Of a stretch of DNA of 64,000 bases, positions 20,206 to 33,606 are shown piece after piece. The DNA is from Crotalaria pallida (taxonomy: Eukaryota; Streptophyta; Magnoliopsida; Fabales; Fabaceae): assembly GCA_037953625.1 (NCBI GenBank), contig CM075649.1:62170660-62234659 (forward strand), given 5' to 3'. A program made the translations under genes and the position numbers. The notes under the pieces were generated by a model, which saw only the letters and a program-made list of their open reading frames with translations, made no database searches and had not been told where the DNA came from. The first letter of the stretch is position 1. Each line of letters starts with the position of its first letter.

Positions 20206-22833
20206 TTTCCTCGGCCTTGGAGTTTGGAGTCACAACTCCTATGGTTTACTCACCAAGCGAGTAACCGATATGTATAGTCAAGTGTCTAAGTTAGGCGAAT
20301 GGGATGCATATATATATAGCTATCTATGCATATATGTGTTCAATTGCTATCATAACCAGGATTAAGTAGTGACAAAGACGATAGGACGCTAGTTTATGCT
20401 TAACTAATTCCCTCGATGGTGTTATCGTTTAAATAGAGTGTAAGGGTAGGATTGGTTGTCCTTACTCTTTCAACTATTAAATGATGCTATCATCAACAAA
20501 CCCGATGATGTTGTTGCTATTGATACATGTGAGATTGAGACTGACCATCTCGATCTTCGCACTTGTCAACAGTCAATGTCATTGAAGACTTCGAAGTAGC
20601 ACAAACTCCAACCAGGCATTCAATTTCCCCGAGAAGTATCTCTTTCATAAGGAAGGGAATCAAGTTCACCCTAGAAACCATCTCCAGCTTTTCCGAAAAT
20701 CCAAGCCAGACACTGGTAGTCCGTGATCTGTTGGGAGTCTTCCCACTAAGATTTCTGAACGGTCGCCTGTGAGAAAAGCCAAAATCTTGTCAACCTTACA
20801 AAGTATCCACGCCGAGATCAACCAAGACTGAACCATTGAACCATGGCCTCTGGTAAAAGTAAGAACCCGACATTGGTGCACTGTTGATAGACGTGAAGTT
20901 GGGATTGATCACCTCAACCTTTGCAACTATTAACAGATGATATCATTGCAATCTTCTTAATGAAGTTGAAACAATCAAAATAGGAACTCTCCAAGGAAAT
21001 AGATCCCTTGAAAGCAAGGAAACCAACCGAATGGTGTTCTTTCCGAACTCTTTACATAGAACCGGAAAGTAGATCCCAAAGCGAAACTAGAAGAGAAGAG
21101 TCTTAAGCTATTTCATCAGTTTAGGAATGGCATAGCCGAATGCCTAACCTTTGAAAATATAACCAACCCTATAGGAATCACTTCTAAATTCTACGAAAAG
21201 CCAAATCAGATTCCGGGAGTTCAAGTTTTAACGGGAATCTTATCATGGTTTCTGAAAAGACACCGCGAGAAGGGGTAAACCTTAACGACTTAATGGGTCT
21301 CCACATCAAGACCGACAAGGTTAAACTATTAATCTGTACTCCTCATTCAGTATAAGAACCTGGATGCGTGCGAACACAAGCCTTCGCAAACCTTAGGAAT
21401 TTAATCCAACCCGTCGATCAACAATAGGTTGTTAGCTCAACTTCAATCTCGAAAGTGATGAAACACTCAAGAGAGACACAAGGGAAAGGTGGACCACAAC
21501 TTCAAGTGATACAAACCTTTTTGTTCAAGGACAATGGAGGACAAGTAGGGACCTCAAGGCTAATCTCATTAGCACTTTTAGTCCATACCAAATTCACAAC
21601 GTATCTCCTTTAAGATCCAGTTTGGGATAAGCTGAAACCGGGTTGCTGGCATGCACTCAACGTGAGATTTAAGTTTCGTAGATCTCTGATACTGCCCAAT
21701 AAAGCGTCTAAATTTCAAGAGTGCTGGTATACCTCAATCCATGGCCGCCAAGTATCGTTCAAGACTTTATTTGTGTTTCCGTTGAACCATGGATAATGGT
21801 TTAATTTGTGCAAGTAAACCTCTATCTTCTTGTTTTGACCTTCTTGGTTCTGAACCAATCTTGATGCAACAATTTCAATCCTAATCAAATGTGTCCTTGT
21901 TTCAACCAACTAAGGTTGGTGAACTCTTGAATCCTTCTCTTTGTTTTCATTGGTGAATATCAAACATTCATGTAGTTCTCGTCTTGACTACTCAATTCAG
22001 TCACCTCGTATGACGAATGCTGGACCCCTTTACCAGGTACCCTTACCGAGATCGATCAAGTCAACCATCGCTCTGTAGAAAACACATCTTTCGTTGATTT
22101 TCCAATGAAGATGCATTCTCTGGGATAAAATCTCTATTATCTTCAGGGGCGACATGTAACCAGTCATGTTGCTACCCCACAATGTCGGTGCTGCACGATT
22201 CTTTTATGTTGGCAGCCGACCGATACTCGCTAGTCACCGAACATTATGGAAAAAGCCACGATACGATAAGATGCTGAAATTTCTACACTCTCAGCACCTC
22301 TCACGTCTTTGGTCATCTTGCAAAACCCATTAAGCATTCCCTTGAATGCTTCTAGTTTCTTCTTTTCATCTTCACTGTCTTCGAGTTACAGGTATCTAGT
22401 GATAGAACTCGGATGTGTATGAAGGAGTTTGCCAACTTGTAGGAATCTTGTATGATTCAATGCCACCACAAGTCGTCAAACCCCCCTTCACTCCCACTTC
22501 CGAAGAACGCTTGGGAAATCCATACACTCCATGCTTAGTAGCGACCGAACCTACTCCTAACATTGATATAATCAAGTATGTCGATGCTAAGTGGGGGAGG
22601 ATTTCAATCCAAACGATTGGGAGATGGAACTTTAATAATAAGAAAGCCGATGATCTGGTGCAGATAGAGATAATACGTGGGCTTAGAAGACAAGCATTGA
22701 AATAGGCATGAACCTAACCACACCTAGAGCGGGAAGTGAAGACCATAGTTAAAAGCTTTACCAATGGGATGATTCTCCATTTAAGGAATCGAGCGGAATT
22801 TCGGGGACGAAATTCTAATAAGTGGGGGAGAAA
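20206..22833 (+). other. Non-coding interior of element G
   Basis: About 2.6 kb without a recognisable gag, protease, RT or integrase fragment in any frame. The longest plus frame, 22415-22705 (96 aa, no known domain), is short and unsupported. Scattered similar phrases occur, such as GATTGATCACCTCAACCTTT near 20902 and GAGACTGACCATCTCGATCTT near 20533, hinting at old internal duplication. The last bases form the polypurine tract. Confidence 0.7.
22821..22833 (+). other. Polypurine tract of G
   Basis: AGTGGGGGAGAAA lies immediately before TGTAACATCCCG of the right LTR and follows CGGGGACGAAATTC, the standard 3' end of Tekay/Del-type interiors. Confidence 0.88.
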
Positions 22834-25800
22834 TGTAACATCCCGAATTTTTATTCTAATAATAATTAGAATAATAGTAAGATTTGGAAGTGAGGATTAT
22901 CATAGAAGGGATTTAAAATGATGGATTAGGAGTACTTTGAGTGCCATATAGGAGTCTAGGAGCATTGGCATTGAGAAGCAAATTTAAAGAAGACCCAAAC
23001 GAGTGTTAAAAATCGATTTTTCGGTGTTGTAAACACCCGACGTTAGGAAATTCAAAATAAAAGATTTAGGACTCAAAACACAATTTCCTCCGTTGGATAT
23101 GAAGGTATGATTTTTAGGAAGTTACTCATCAAATTTGAGCAAGATCCGACGGTGAACGAAGAAGTTATCTCGAATTGAAGCAGGAAGAAAATAGGAGGAA
23201 AATAGGAAAATGAATAAATGGGGTACTGGGCAAAACACTGGAGTCTTTTGGAAAAGACTCGAGTGTTTTGGAAAAGACTGGAGTCTTTTCGAAAAGACTC
23301 GAGTGTTCTTAGCCTCTACTCGAGTCTTTTTGAAAAGACTCGAGTGTTTTACAGATCCTGAATCAGGGAAAGGCAAAGCCCTCAGATTCACTCGAGTCTT
23401 TTAGAAAAGACTCGAGTATTTTTCATGAACTCACTCGAGTGATTGGGAAAAGACTCGAGTGTTTTTATCAGATCAGCAAAAAATAAAAACACGAGTTGGG
23501 GTCATTTTAACCCCAAAAATCACTTTCTCACTCTTCTTTTCTCCGGCTTCTCTCTAGGGTTTTCAACCCCAATCCTTCTCCAATGTTAAAATAGCACCAA
23601 ATCAAATCAAATTAACATCCCATAATCATTCCCCATCAAATCCCCATGATTTTCTATCAACAAAAACCCCAATTTCATTCTCAATCCCTCAAATCCCCAA
23701 TTCCCAATTCAAAACCCTAAATCCTTCCAATCCCCATAATCACTCAAAGTTATCAAAAATTAGTGCCACAAATCAATTCCTCATGAATTTTTCCCTCTCC
23801 AAAAACACATATTACTTCCTCTTTCTCATGAAATTCCAATTCCCTATCAAACCCCAATTTGTGTAATCGGTGGCATAGGGTCTTCTAATCATGCAAGGAA
23901 GCTTAGAAAGTGATTAAGGGCAAGGAATAGGAAGCTAAGAGGCATGGATTAGAGCTTGGTGAGGATGCTCCCTCAAAACCCCCATTTTGGTTCTTGCTCT
24001 TCAAAGAGGTAAGAAGGGTTGTTCACATTACCTTTACTTAGAGAGTAAATTCTAGGATGTTATAGTGGTAGCTGAGAATAGAAAAGATTAGTTATAATAA
24101 TATACAATAGGGTAATTGCAATAGACAATAAACAAAGCTTAGGAATAAAGGAAATGAACTCATTAGATAAATTGCGAATATACGTAGTATATGATGATGT
24201 TTGTAATGTGTGAATTTAGTATGGAAATGTTAAATGAACGGATAATGAATGAGGAAACTATAGGGAAATAAAGGTAATAAATCGAGTAGGTGAATAAATA
24301 AAATAAACCCGCCAAATTGTTTGTAATGCTATGTGTAAGTGAATTGTGTTGTTATGCTTGAATGCTTATATGTGAGATAATGGGTCTTAAAAATGAACCT
24401 AGGACTTAGTAAGATTAGAGGTATCACAAGCTAATGAAAGAGTCAGAATATTGGGTATGTGTGGGAAATTAATAAAGATAGTTAAACAAGAATAGTAATC
24501 AATTAATTAATCGAAAAGATAAGTAAGGGGGTTGATTCATGGGCTTGGGAGTTGAATTTTGGGTGTGTATAATTATGATTAAGTTTAGGGTTAGATAATA
24601 TGATTTTCTCTCTTTAATATATATGTTATTTGTTCATGAAATTGCTTGACCCTATTTGCTACATGAAATAAGCATGATTATTAGTTGTATTTGTGGTTTG
24701 TTTTGTATTAGTTGTTTACCTTGCAATTAGTTGAGGAATTTATGGACATTGTAAGTAATAAGTTGAAAAAGGAATTTATGAGAATAAGGAGTAAGAAATT
24801 GTTTATGTTAGTAAATATGTAATTATGTAACTTCAAGTGAAAAAAATGAGATGTTTTGAAAAGTTTATATGAATTGGAAATGAGAAGTGTTACTTTGCAA
24901 ATTATGAGTATGAGAAATGAAAGAAATAAAGTGGTAATGCAAAGTAAGGAAAAAAAATAAGAAGGTCTGCAGCTATTAATCGCGTTTTGGGATCCACACC
25001 CATTAGGTGCACATGGTTAGGACAGGGTCCTACTAGCAAAGTAGGCCCAAATTAGCCCCAATAGGTACAAAGCTCGCTCAGGAAAAATCCCCATAAGATC
25101 AAAGGCTCGTTAGGTTACGTGGATCCTACGCGATGATTAATAGCTGCATTACCAAATATAAACATGAAATATGAATAAATGAGAATATATGAAAGAGAGT
25201 GAAGAAAAGAAAATAAAGAAAAGGCTCTAACGAGGGAAAGGTCTTATGGGTCAAGAAGTCCTGAGTGAGAAGAAGTCCTATTGGGTGAAGATACCATCCT
25301 AACCAATGTGCAAGCAAGAATACCTAATGGAATTATTATTTTGCTAGTAAAGCAAAAGACAAGATAAAAGTCCGATGCGATCCTGACGAGGCGTATCGGC
25401 ATTAAAAGAATTAGTCGGCGCTCAGTACCGTACGGCTGGCTGAGGTTGGACTACATAATGAATACTGTAAAATGAAATAAAGAATGGAATTAAAAGAAAG
25501 CAAGAACATGAATCTTCATGTATAAGTATGCTAATAAAAATGAAAGAAAGAAAGGAAAACCAAAGATTAAAAGAATTAGAAGAAATAAATTATATGCAAG
25601 CTTTATGAATAAATGTATATTAATGGAATGAAAAAAAATAGGTGAAGAAATGTATATTAAAAGAATGTAAAAATAAGAGAAAAATTAGAAGAACTTAATT
25701 ATATATGAAAATTTAAGAATAAGGAAGATTCAGAATAGTGTAGGCTTAGTTATTTGCTATGTCTTCTTTAAGAATTTATCTTCCTAAGTCCTGTGTAATG

Positions 25801-26218
25801 CTACCCTTCTTGCTATACTTTTACAGGTACAAAAGCGGAGTTTACATGGGTCATGGCCGAGCAGATTTATGTTCCACTACATGGGATATATATATATATA
25901 TATATATTTTGTTTTGAGTGGACTGTTATTTTGTAAAACTGAATATGTAATAGTTTTATGCCCTGAGACTAGTTCTAATCGGGCGTAGGATCATTTAAGT
26001 TGTTTGTAATATTTTTGTTTTTTAGGTTTTTAAATAATTTTGGTTTGACAGGTTTAAAAGAAGAAAACTTTGGAAAGTCCGATAAACAGACGAAACTCTG
26101 TCGGATTCTTCCTAAGGATTTTTACAAGTATTTAAGTTTTTTTTAAAAAAAAAAGAAATTTTAAATCACCAATTTTATTCAAACCTAAAAATTAACTAAT
26201 TAAAGTGAGGACGTCACA
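22834..26218 (+). repeat. Right LTR of element G
   Basis: Near-identical copy of 16806-20185 with the same termini. Differences include CpG changes, a longer TA run (25885-25905) and a different A/T run near 26140. All palindromes and inverted repeats of the left copy are present. Confidence 0.93.
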
Positions 26219-26669
26219 GCAACAAATGGGTACGTCATCTCGATGAGGCTGCTGCAGTGGATTTAAGATTAGAGGTCAAGACTAGCAATAGGTAATTCCC
26301 TTGAGCACTGTACCCATTGCAACTACTTTGTTACATTGTCGTATCATTCTGAACCCTGCCTAGAATTTTATTGTGTATGGTTTTAAGGAACTTGAACGGC
26401 TGAAATAAGATTTGAAAATGTGTTCTTAAATCAGAATTTATGAAGCCAAGTTACAAAGTGCGATGTTAAGTAACATCTCGGTTTGGAACTTGACTTGTGG
26501 TATGTGACATGAGAACATAATTTTTAATTCAGTTAAGTTACTAAAATGTGTTTGAACATAAAGGTTCTCATGCCCATGTCACTATGTAAAAAAAAAAATT
26601 TTCCCAAATTTTTACTATATTTTATTAAAGAGATAAGTGTTTTCAAGTTGCCGAAATCGGGGTGTTACA
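26219..26669 (+). repeat. LTR 'Z', final part
   Basis: Continues LTR Z after the G insertion and ends TTCAAGTTGCCGAAATCGGG then GTGTTACA at 26669. No PBS follows; instead family X sequence resumes at GAGCTGGTCAC. So Z is either a solo LTR or a 3' LTR inserted in X, with GAGCT (26670-26674) as the right target-site copy. Confidence 0.8.
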
Positions 26670-27828
26670 GAGCTGGTCACCCAGTGGCGTGGACGAAGTA
26701 CCACATGATCACTAGACAGAGGACTAACACCCCCTTGACTAAATCTTGATCAGTGAGAGGGATGCTCAAACACGACCGGATGTGTTTATTTTATTTCCTT
26801 TCCCAGGACATTATATGAATGCATTCACTTTGACATCCAGTAAAAGCCGGTGTGGTTAGAGATCCTGTACTCCTGATTGCTTCCGACTAGGTGGATGAAT
26901 TCCGAGGAGATGTAGACCCTAAAACCAAAGAGCCTGAATTTCCTATGTTATGGACTCGAGATATGTGGATAAAGAGACTTCGACTTTGGGAGATGATCGA
27001 TCAAGAGATTCCCTTAAAAGAAAGACATAGCGTTGGATAGTGCGCCGATTGCATTGCATCCTCATACATCTTGCATAATTATATGTTGTATTGGTTGTTT
27101 GTGTTGCTATGTTCTGGTATATGTTGCTAGTGTAAATCCAAGAAGTCGATGAGAGTAATTCCATTCGGATAACTTACTCTCTCAACTTCTTGCACACATG
27201 TGATGATGAACTTTTGGTTCTAAAGATGGCGGAGCTGGTGATGCTTCTCCTGGGAGGAATACCTACTGATCGTGATGCGCTGACGAGAGGGCTGCTGCTG
27301 GACGACGGAGACTGCTTTTGGGACGTATGTTCCGGATTGAGAAGGGGACGCTGCTTAGTAGTTTATAATTAGGTTCTAATGGACCCTTGCTGATATGTAT
27401 ATAAAGTGTACCCCTGCTCTTTTGAAACGTTTTTGTTAAGGTAAATGTTTATGTACGAATGGCACCGATGGACAAGGGTGACCACTTTTGAAAGAACCTT
27501 TATGATCTATTTTCAAACTGTTTTCTGAACGACTGTCTTAATTAGACAAATAAACTATTTTAAGTAAATCAAATGTGTTTTCTATACGTAAAGAATTTGT
27601 TTAATGAGGTCATCAATATCAAATTGTTTTTAGGAACTCATGGAACCATTTTCTATAATTGTGAACGTTTTTAAGAGAAAGGATTTAAAAGTAATACCTT
27701 GTTTTCGAAAGCTTGACCGTGGGTTTTGCATTTAAAAAAAAAAAATTTTACCCTATTTTTTTTCCTATACAAATTATTTAGTTGATTAAAGTTGTTTGTT
27801 TTCGAGTTTTCCAAATCGGGGTGTTACA
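26670..27828 (+). repeat. LTR of family X, 3' part
   Basis: Matches 52617 to 53510 of the right-hand X copy with clear divergence and extends past it to a proper LTR end, CCAAATCGGGGTGTTACA at 27828. No PBS follows; F sequence (CAAACCGTGAGC) comes next. Contains the tail of the conserved LTR block (CTGTACTCCTGATTGCTTCC at 26868-26887) and a short ORF. Confidence 0.8.
27226..27372 (+). CDS. Short LTR ORF in family X, 48 aa, unknown
   Basis: Begins MAELVMLLLGG and ends with TAA. The start region is shared with the 47-codon frame at 53240-53383 (MAELMMLPLEEG), but the tails differ by frame changes, so coding is doubtful. Position is equivalent to the longer ORF of C/D LTRs, a few hundred bases before the LTR end. 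No domain recognised. Confidence 0.25.
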   Translation: MAELVMLLLGGIPTDRDALTRGLLLDDGDCFWDVCSGLRRGRCLVVYN

Positions 27829-30401
27829 CAAACCGTGAGCATCATAGGAAAACTTAACAATTTCAAGTTCATTTTCTCAACTTAAGTCAAAACAACAAGC
27901 AAGGTCACAAATCATTTCAAGGATTTATTTTTATTTCCCTTTAAATTTAATCATTTCATACATGCATCTTCATGCCCTTGAATGAGGCTAATCTTAGTCT
28001 ACATGCCCTTGAATGAGGCTAATCTTAGTCTACATGCCACCTAAATGATGATCACCACACTCCCCTATTCTAATAGCTCAAGACCGAATATCATCACACA
28101 TAAGACAAGAATCTTAGTTCACTTTTCAATATACTCAAGACAATTAATTCAAAGTAAATCATATTACATCAACATGCATGCATCATCATGAGATTTTCTT
28201 TTAGATCTTTTTATTAAAACTCAAACTCATAATTTTTCTTAAAAAAATTTGAATTATAACTTGATCTTCTAAAAAGAATAACCAATATGCACCCAATACA
28301 TGCATGAGCTTAAAATCATTAAATCTACCCCTAATACATATATGCACCCAATAATCAAGCACCAAGACACTTTCTTCACTCATGGCCGAATGGCCTTCAC
28401 ACCAACACAACATGCATAAAACAAATCTTTGAATCAAATCATACTCACATTACAAAGAATCATTTTAAAGACCATTACCCTATGTATTTCCTCTAGACCG
28501 TAACATATATAGAAGAAAACTTAATATTTTCACTTGAAAACTTAACATACAAAGCCTCAAAATCATAACATTTTAATTAGTAAATATGGATTAATACATG
28601 CACACACAAAGATCTACAAAGATCATCACTAAATCAACATGCAAAGCTAAAAAATCCTTATTTTCTTCTCAAACATGCTTAAATCATGTAATGATTTATC
28701 AAACACTCACATAGATGCACATAGATCACGGATTGAGCAAAAGAAATTAACATGCAAGACTTAAAATCTTTACTTTGTCACAAATCAAACTTAGATCACA
28801 ATTTATTTACCAAGACTTTTCATGAAAACCTCATAGGTCACGGTTTTAGAGAAGAAATCCAACATGCAAAAAGGGTTTCCATTTTAGTTTTCACAAAAAT
28901 CCAAAGTAATGATGTAGATCCTTTAGACGTTTGTTTTAGAAAATCATCAAAGTCTACCTAAAGAGCCATAACCGAAGCATAGAGTCCATGAGTTCACATA
29001 TTACAAACCAAATTTAAAAGTCCATAGTGAAGTCTAAGTCACACTTGCACTCATCCTTTCAAGCTATGAAAATAAACATGCAATGAAAAGAGAAAAAGGA
29101 AAATTTACAAAACCAAAAGAAAATCCTAACTATCATGGTTCTCCTCTTAATCTTCACATAACCTACCAAGAAAGTTGGTCTCCTAACTTCAAATGCTCTT
29201 GATCTCTAAGGAAAATCCAAGGTCTTGATCCAAACCTCCTTCTTCTTCCCTTGTGCTCCCCACGGTTACCCTTTTCTTTCTCTTCTCTCTCTTTTCTCTT
29301 CTAAGGGTTTGATGGTCCCTTAGAAGTGTTTGGGTGTAATGGAAAGGAAATGGAAAGAAAGTGAAGAAATGAACCAAGGCTTGGCTAATTTAAGAGCAAC
29401 CGAAGTGGTCCTCTTTGCCCTTGGGTTGAGGTTCGGCCAAAGCAACAAATGGAAGGGCAAATTTGGGTTTCCAAAAGTTTGCATGGGAGGGGTTAAATCA
29501 AAGGAACATGGTGCATAGGCTAGGGCTTAGGCTTCATCATGCATGGTCACTTCAAATCTCTCTTTTCTACCCATATAATCCACTTGTTGGGTTCTCATGT
29601 CACCCTAAGATTTTCTTGCCCCAAAATTCAAAATCCTACCCCTTACACACACACACATCACCGTGGCACACACACATGCACACACATGATGCATTTTCAT
29701 TTTTATTTTCTACTCTTACTTATCTAAGGCACCATAATCATCAATGCATATAATCATACAAACATTTTCAAGAATCATATACACACACTCATGTAAAACC
29801 GTAACACACATGTGCACACACACATTCTATATTTTTCTAATCATATTTGTTTAGGATATTATAATCACTAATTCACACAAATATGCAAATACTTCCAAAG
29901 AATCATATTCATTTTCAAACAATATTCACAAATTAAACCAAACACATATCATATGAAGCATATATCATAAGTTAATTTCATGTCATGGCAATTGGTTTAA
30001 TTTCCTATAAGAACACATTATCTTATAAAGAAAACTTAGACTCCTTCAAAATAAGACAATCATCTACACAAAATACACATAAGTAAAATCTCCAATTAAT
30101 CTTTAAAAATCAAGCTCTTCATACAAATAAGGAATTTTCAAAAGACAAATTTATTTTAAATCATTAATTTTCAAAAATCATGGTTTCATAAAAATTCGTC
30201 CTTCACCAATTTCAAAAATAAATTTTGTAAATCAACCCAAAAATTCTAAAAATCATATTTTCAAGGTTCACAAATCCAAAAATGCAAATTTATTCCATAA
30301 AGAAATCACTCTTTTAGAAAATCCTTATGAAAACCAAAAATTTAAGGTTTATTTTAAATGAATTCGTTTTCACACGTACGGGAAAAATGCGGGGTGTTAC
30401 A
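27829..30401 (-). repeat. LTR of family F, minus orientation, start-proximal part
   Basis: On the element strand it begins TGTAACACCCCGCATTTTTC at 30401 and runs leftward until interrupted by the X LTR at 27829. No gene. It holds a 31-bp direct duplication (27971-28032), CA-rich microsatellite tracts (29645-29690 and 29770-29825) and a T/C-rich stretch at 29240-29305. The right neighbour TTGAA (30402-30406) is a target-site copy; the identical TTGAA lies at 37975-37979 beside the other F end. A frame at 29330-29518 has no recognised similarity. Confidence 0.7.
27971..28032. repeat. 31-bp tandem duplication
   Basis: CATGCCCTTGAATGAGGCTA plus 11 further bases is repeated twice exactly, head to tail. 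Confidence 0.9.
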
Positions 30402-31547
30402 TTGAAAAACTTTAAGATCTTTCATGAAGACCTTAATCGAGTTATGAAGTCCGTTAGTTAGACATTTACAAGTTTCTTTGAGTCTTAAAAGTTCATGATC
30501 CAACATAAAATAAGACATGCAAAGGAAGAAAAGAAAGAAAAATTACAAAATCAAAAGAAAATCTACATTATTACAACTTCTTCATGCTTATTCGAAATAC
30601 CCACCAAGGAAAAGGTTGATCTCCAAAATTCTAAGATCTTGGGTCATCAAGGAAGGCTTAGGTTTTGGTTTGAACTTCTTCCTCTTTCTTCTTCTCACTC
30701 ACGGCCCTCACTCTCTCTATGGGTCTCAAGAGCTTAATGTTGCTCTTGGACTAAGGTGTGTAGAAATGTAAAAGAAGGAAATGAAATGAAATGAATAATG
30801 AAAATGAAGAAATGAGTTAGCCACACTTCCCACCCATTCGACTATATATAGGCCAAGGCAAAGACATGAGATTTTCCTCTTTTATCCTCAAGGAAATTCG
30901 GCCATGGTGTGTTCAAGGGAGGGCAATTTTGGCACTTCAAAAATTTGCATGGGTGAAGGTTATCAAAAGGTCATCTAGGAGTAGGTTTAGGGTTTAGGTT
31001 ACTTTAAGTTTATTTAATTTTATTACTTAAATTTTTCTTACTCATTTGGTTTCCGTAAGGTTCTAATCTACCCATTAACCCTTTATCTAAAAAAATGAAA
31101 TCCTAGGCATGTATACATACATACACGTATCACACACATACACATACATACATTCATGATTTATCATCTTCTTTTACCAATTTAATTCCATATAATCCTA
31201 AGCATATACACATAGCAATACCACACATACACACACACAGATAGCCAAACCGTGCATACATACACACTCATGCATAGAAAATAAATCTTTTCCTCATAAA
31301 ATGACTCATACATAAAAATCACAATTTCTTTAAAATATAAAAATATCAAATACATAAACTTTTCCAAAAACTCAATTTCTAAATTCTTAACATTATTTCA
31401 TGAAAACCATTTCCTTAAAATCATTCATTACTTTGAAAACGTGAGTTAAGAAATTCATTTAAGAAAATTACTCATTCAAAAACACTTTTCTCAAAATAAA
31501 TCTTTTTAGTATTTTAAATTAATACGAGGAATTTGCGGGGTGTTACA
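30402..31547 (-). repeat. 3' LTR of element D, start-proximal part
   Basis: On the minus strand it begins TGTAACACCCCGCAAATTCC at 31547, next to the polypurine tract, and continues to TTGAA at 30402 where the F LTR interrupts it. It holds a TATA-like box (30842-30851) and CA microsatellites (31100-31260). The same sequence position is broken by F in the other LTR (37979). No gene. Confidence 0.82.
30842..30851 (-). promoter_or_regulatory. TATA-like box, LTR of D
   Basis: CTATATATAG about 700 bp into the LTR on the element strand, followed by a C/T-rich leader-like region. The related C LTR has TATAAATAG at the corresponding place (41857). Confidence 0.6.
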
Positions 31548-31565
31548 TTCTCCCCAACTTAAAGA
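31548..31565 (-). other. Polypurine tract of D
   Basis: On the element strand CTTTAAGTTGGGGAGAA directly precedes TGTAACACCCCG. Confidence 0.88.
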
Positions 31566-32827
31566 TTTCTCGTCCTCGAGAAATAGGTTGCGGATTGGGC
31601 AGCAGGGCATAAATTCGCTCATCATTGCGATTCCCATAAGAACATTCTCCTTTCGCTTCATGGTCGTATTCCCTTTTGCAGGTCTAATTCTCTTTGTCGT
31701 GCTCCTTGTTTGTTGTCCTCAGACGAAGAAGTCGCACTCACACAACCGCTTGCGTGTCGAATCGGGTCAAGTCCAACGGACTAACCGAAGGGGGTCTCGC
31801 TCCTTCCACTGATCGTCGTCACAGAGAGTCCGACCATAGGTACGGACTTAGGGAAAATCAAGCAAACGAAAATTCACACATCTCCAAAAGCACAGGGTTT
31901 CACCTAAAATCCTTAGATACTCACTACTCTCTTTCACTCGGGATTCTCAACAATTCTTAAATAACTACTTTTCCCTTTACTTCTCCTTCTAACTCTAGGG
32001 CTTTCATCCATTATATCTCCAACTTAGGGGGAATCCTACAACAACTTTGGTTCTACTTCTTCAAAATAATCTCACTTTCCTCATTAAATCCATCCTAAAT
32101 ATCAATCAAGCCTATCATTTCCTCCGTCTAAACCTCTGGTTAAGGTATAAAGAAATCCTAATCCTCAAATTTCCCTCATAAGTTCCTCTAATAACTGGTA
32201 ACATACACCTCTTTTCTTCCTTGTAGCTCCCCAACTTTGATCAAGCTTATTACTAAATTCACTATGGCCTTACACTCTTACTCAACTTCAACCATCCATC
32301 CATCCTTGATTATCCAAGCTTAAACTATCTGGGTAACTATGACACTTACAATTCCACAGATCGGGTTAATGAATCTTGGGAAGGATCGGTAAAGCTACGG
32401 GTTGTTAGTAAGGCTTATGAAGAAAAGGGTTCAAATTTCAACAATACTCACTATTTTTGTTGAAGCAATTCAACAAACATGGGAATCCAGGGGCAACATC
32501 CTATATCCTTAAAGGTAATAACTATACTTGTAAAAGGTACGTTAAGGTCAACAACTTAGGTTTATCAAACAATAATGTAACATCGAAGGTTAGGGGGGTC
32601 TCGATCTTAGAATCTATTCACTTCCTACTTGGTCTACTTCCTTTCACACTATTCAACCAACAGGGTCCTTAAACTAACACGGCAGGCACTAAACCACAAA
32701 CAGAGTCACATATCCTAGAAAGATGAGAACTTAACCCTATGTTCCTATCCTTACACTAGCAAACACACAGAGTCACACAAACAAAGTATGTAAGCCCATG
32801 CTTAAGGCCACTAAGGATTACCATAAG

Positions 32828-32841
32828 CTCTGATACCATTC
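32828..32841 (-). other. Primer-binding site of D
   Basis: Element strand: GAATGGTATCAGAGC directly after the LTR end ...GGCTGTTACA. Initiator-Met type. Confidence 0.9.
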
Positions 32842-33240
32842 TGTAACAGCCTGATTTTCGTAAACCAAAATAATTAACTTTTTACTTGTTAAAGTGCCAA
32901 AAATGAGGCCAAATTTTTTTTTTGTAAAACATTGTTGAAGTGTTTGAAAACATTATTAAAAGTTCTTGATGTTCTTAATACTCTTTACCGAAAACCGAGT
33001 TGTTACTAAAACAGTTCCTTTCATAAACTTTCATCTTTCATAAAAAGGTTTTGACTCCAGGCGCATCATCGTTCATTATATCAAAACATTTGTTACCATT
33101 TCAAAAGATGACCTAGTTCCATCTTCCACATTTGAATTACTCAATAAGATAGAATTAAAAACTGAGCTTAATTACATAACTGGCTCATTGCTTGGTAGTC
33201 CTTAACTCAAAACAATCACAACCAACTTAAACTAATATCA

Positions 33241-33606
33241 CTATCCTAACGCCTTCCTCACGAAGACAATCGGATGCAGCTCCTTCTTCTTCTTCTTGCG
33301 TCCTTTCTTCCTTTCCGACGAAGATGCCATCACAGTCACTGCTTTCTCCTTGTCGTTCGGCTCCAACTCTACTCTACTTAGAATAGTGGAGTCCCTCTGG
33401 GTCTCGTACCGCTTCTTCTCCTCGTAGCTACTATATCCTCGCACGGTGACTTGCCCCAGGTGCGGTCCCAAATTAGCTCCGCTCAGTTGATGCTCTGGGT
33501 CTGGAATCACGATCTGAGTGTAGCCGGTCCATGCCCAACCATATGGGGTGTGCTTCCAACCACTACCATGCCTACTCCAAGTAGCGACCTCCATACGATA
33601 CTCCAT
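33241..33606 (-). CDS. Conserved LTR-encoded ORF, D copy (121 aa), unknown function
   Basis: ATG at 33606 gives a protein beginning MEYRMEVATW and ending with a basic, Lys-rich region (GRKKKKKELHP) and a short tail. It is the homologue of 39064-39420 and 46249-46605. Counting by eye over about 80 codons against the 46249 copy, roughly 20 codons differ silently and about 12 change the residue, and length differences near the end are whole codons. That pattern suggests selection on the protein. Conserved residues include Trp, Tyr, Gly-Cys-Gly-Trp-like positions and IPDPEHQLSGAN. It lies 400 bp before the LTR end. I recognise no domain; the Lys-rich end could be nuclear-targeting or nucleic-acid binding. 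Confidence 0.6.
   Translation of the reverse strand: MEYRMEVATWSRHGSGWKHTPYGWAWTGYTQIVIPDPEHQLSGANLGPHLGQVTVRGYSSYEEKKRYETQRDSTILSRVELEPNDKEKAVTVMASSSERKKGRKKKKKELHPIVFVRKALG

Larger units (their letters stand above)
16806..26218 (+). mobile_element. Element G: complete non-autonomous LTR retrotransposon, 9.4 kb
   Basis: Two LTRs of 3380 and 3385 bp flank a 2648-bp interior with a degenerate initiator-Met PBS and a chromovirus-style polypurine tract, but no gag or pol. By eye the LTRs differ at about 30 places, roughly one per cent, many at CpG, so the insertion is fairly young. Its PPT context (CGGGGACGAAATTCTAATAA then GTGGGGGAGAA) resembles Tekay/Del elements, whose proteins may have mobilised it. 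It interrupts LTR Z. Confidence 0.88.
31548..32841 (-). other. Non-coding interior of element D (1.29 kb)
   Basis: Runs between the polypurine tract (rc, 31548-31565) and the PBS (32828-32841). It is the reverse-complement relative of the C interior 39824-41107, sharing for example the CTCGGGGACGAGAAATC context at the PPT. No gag or pol remnant is visible, so the family is non-autonomous. Short frames (31540-31812, 32457-32672) have no counterpart maintained in C. Confidence 0.78.

Noticed and set aside
22415..22705. 96-codon frame near the 3' end of the G interior
   Set aside because: No recognised domain and only one copy available; it could be a chance frame, so it is mentioned but not called.
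29640..29830. CA/GT-rich tracts as telomeric or centromeric satellite (also 31100-31270, 41515-41590)
   Set aside because: Short irregular CACACA and TACATA microsatellites inside LTRs; no telomere unit and no long satellite array.
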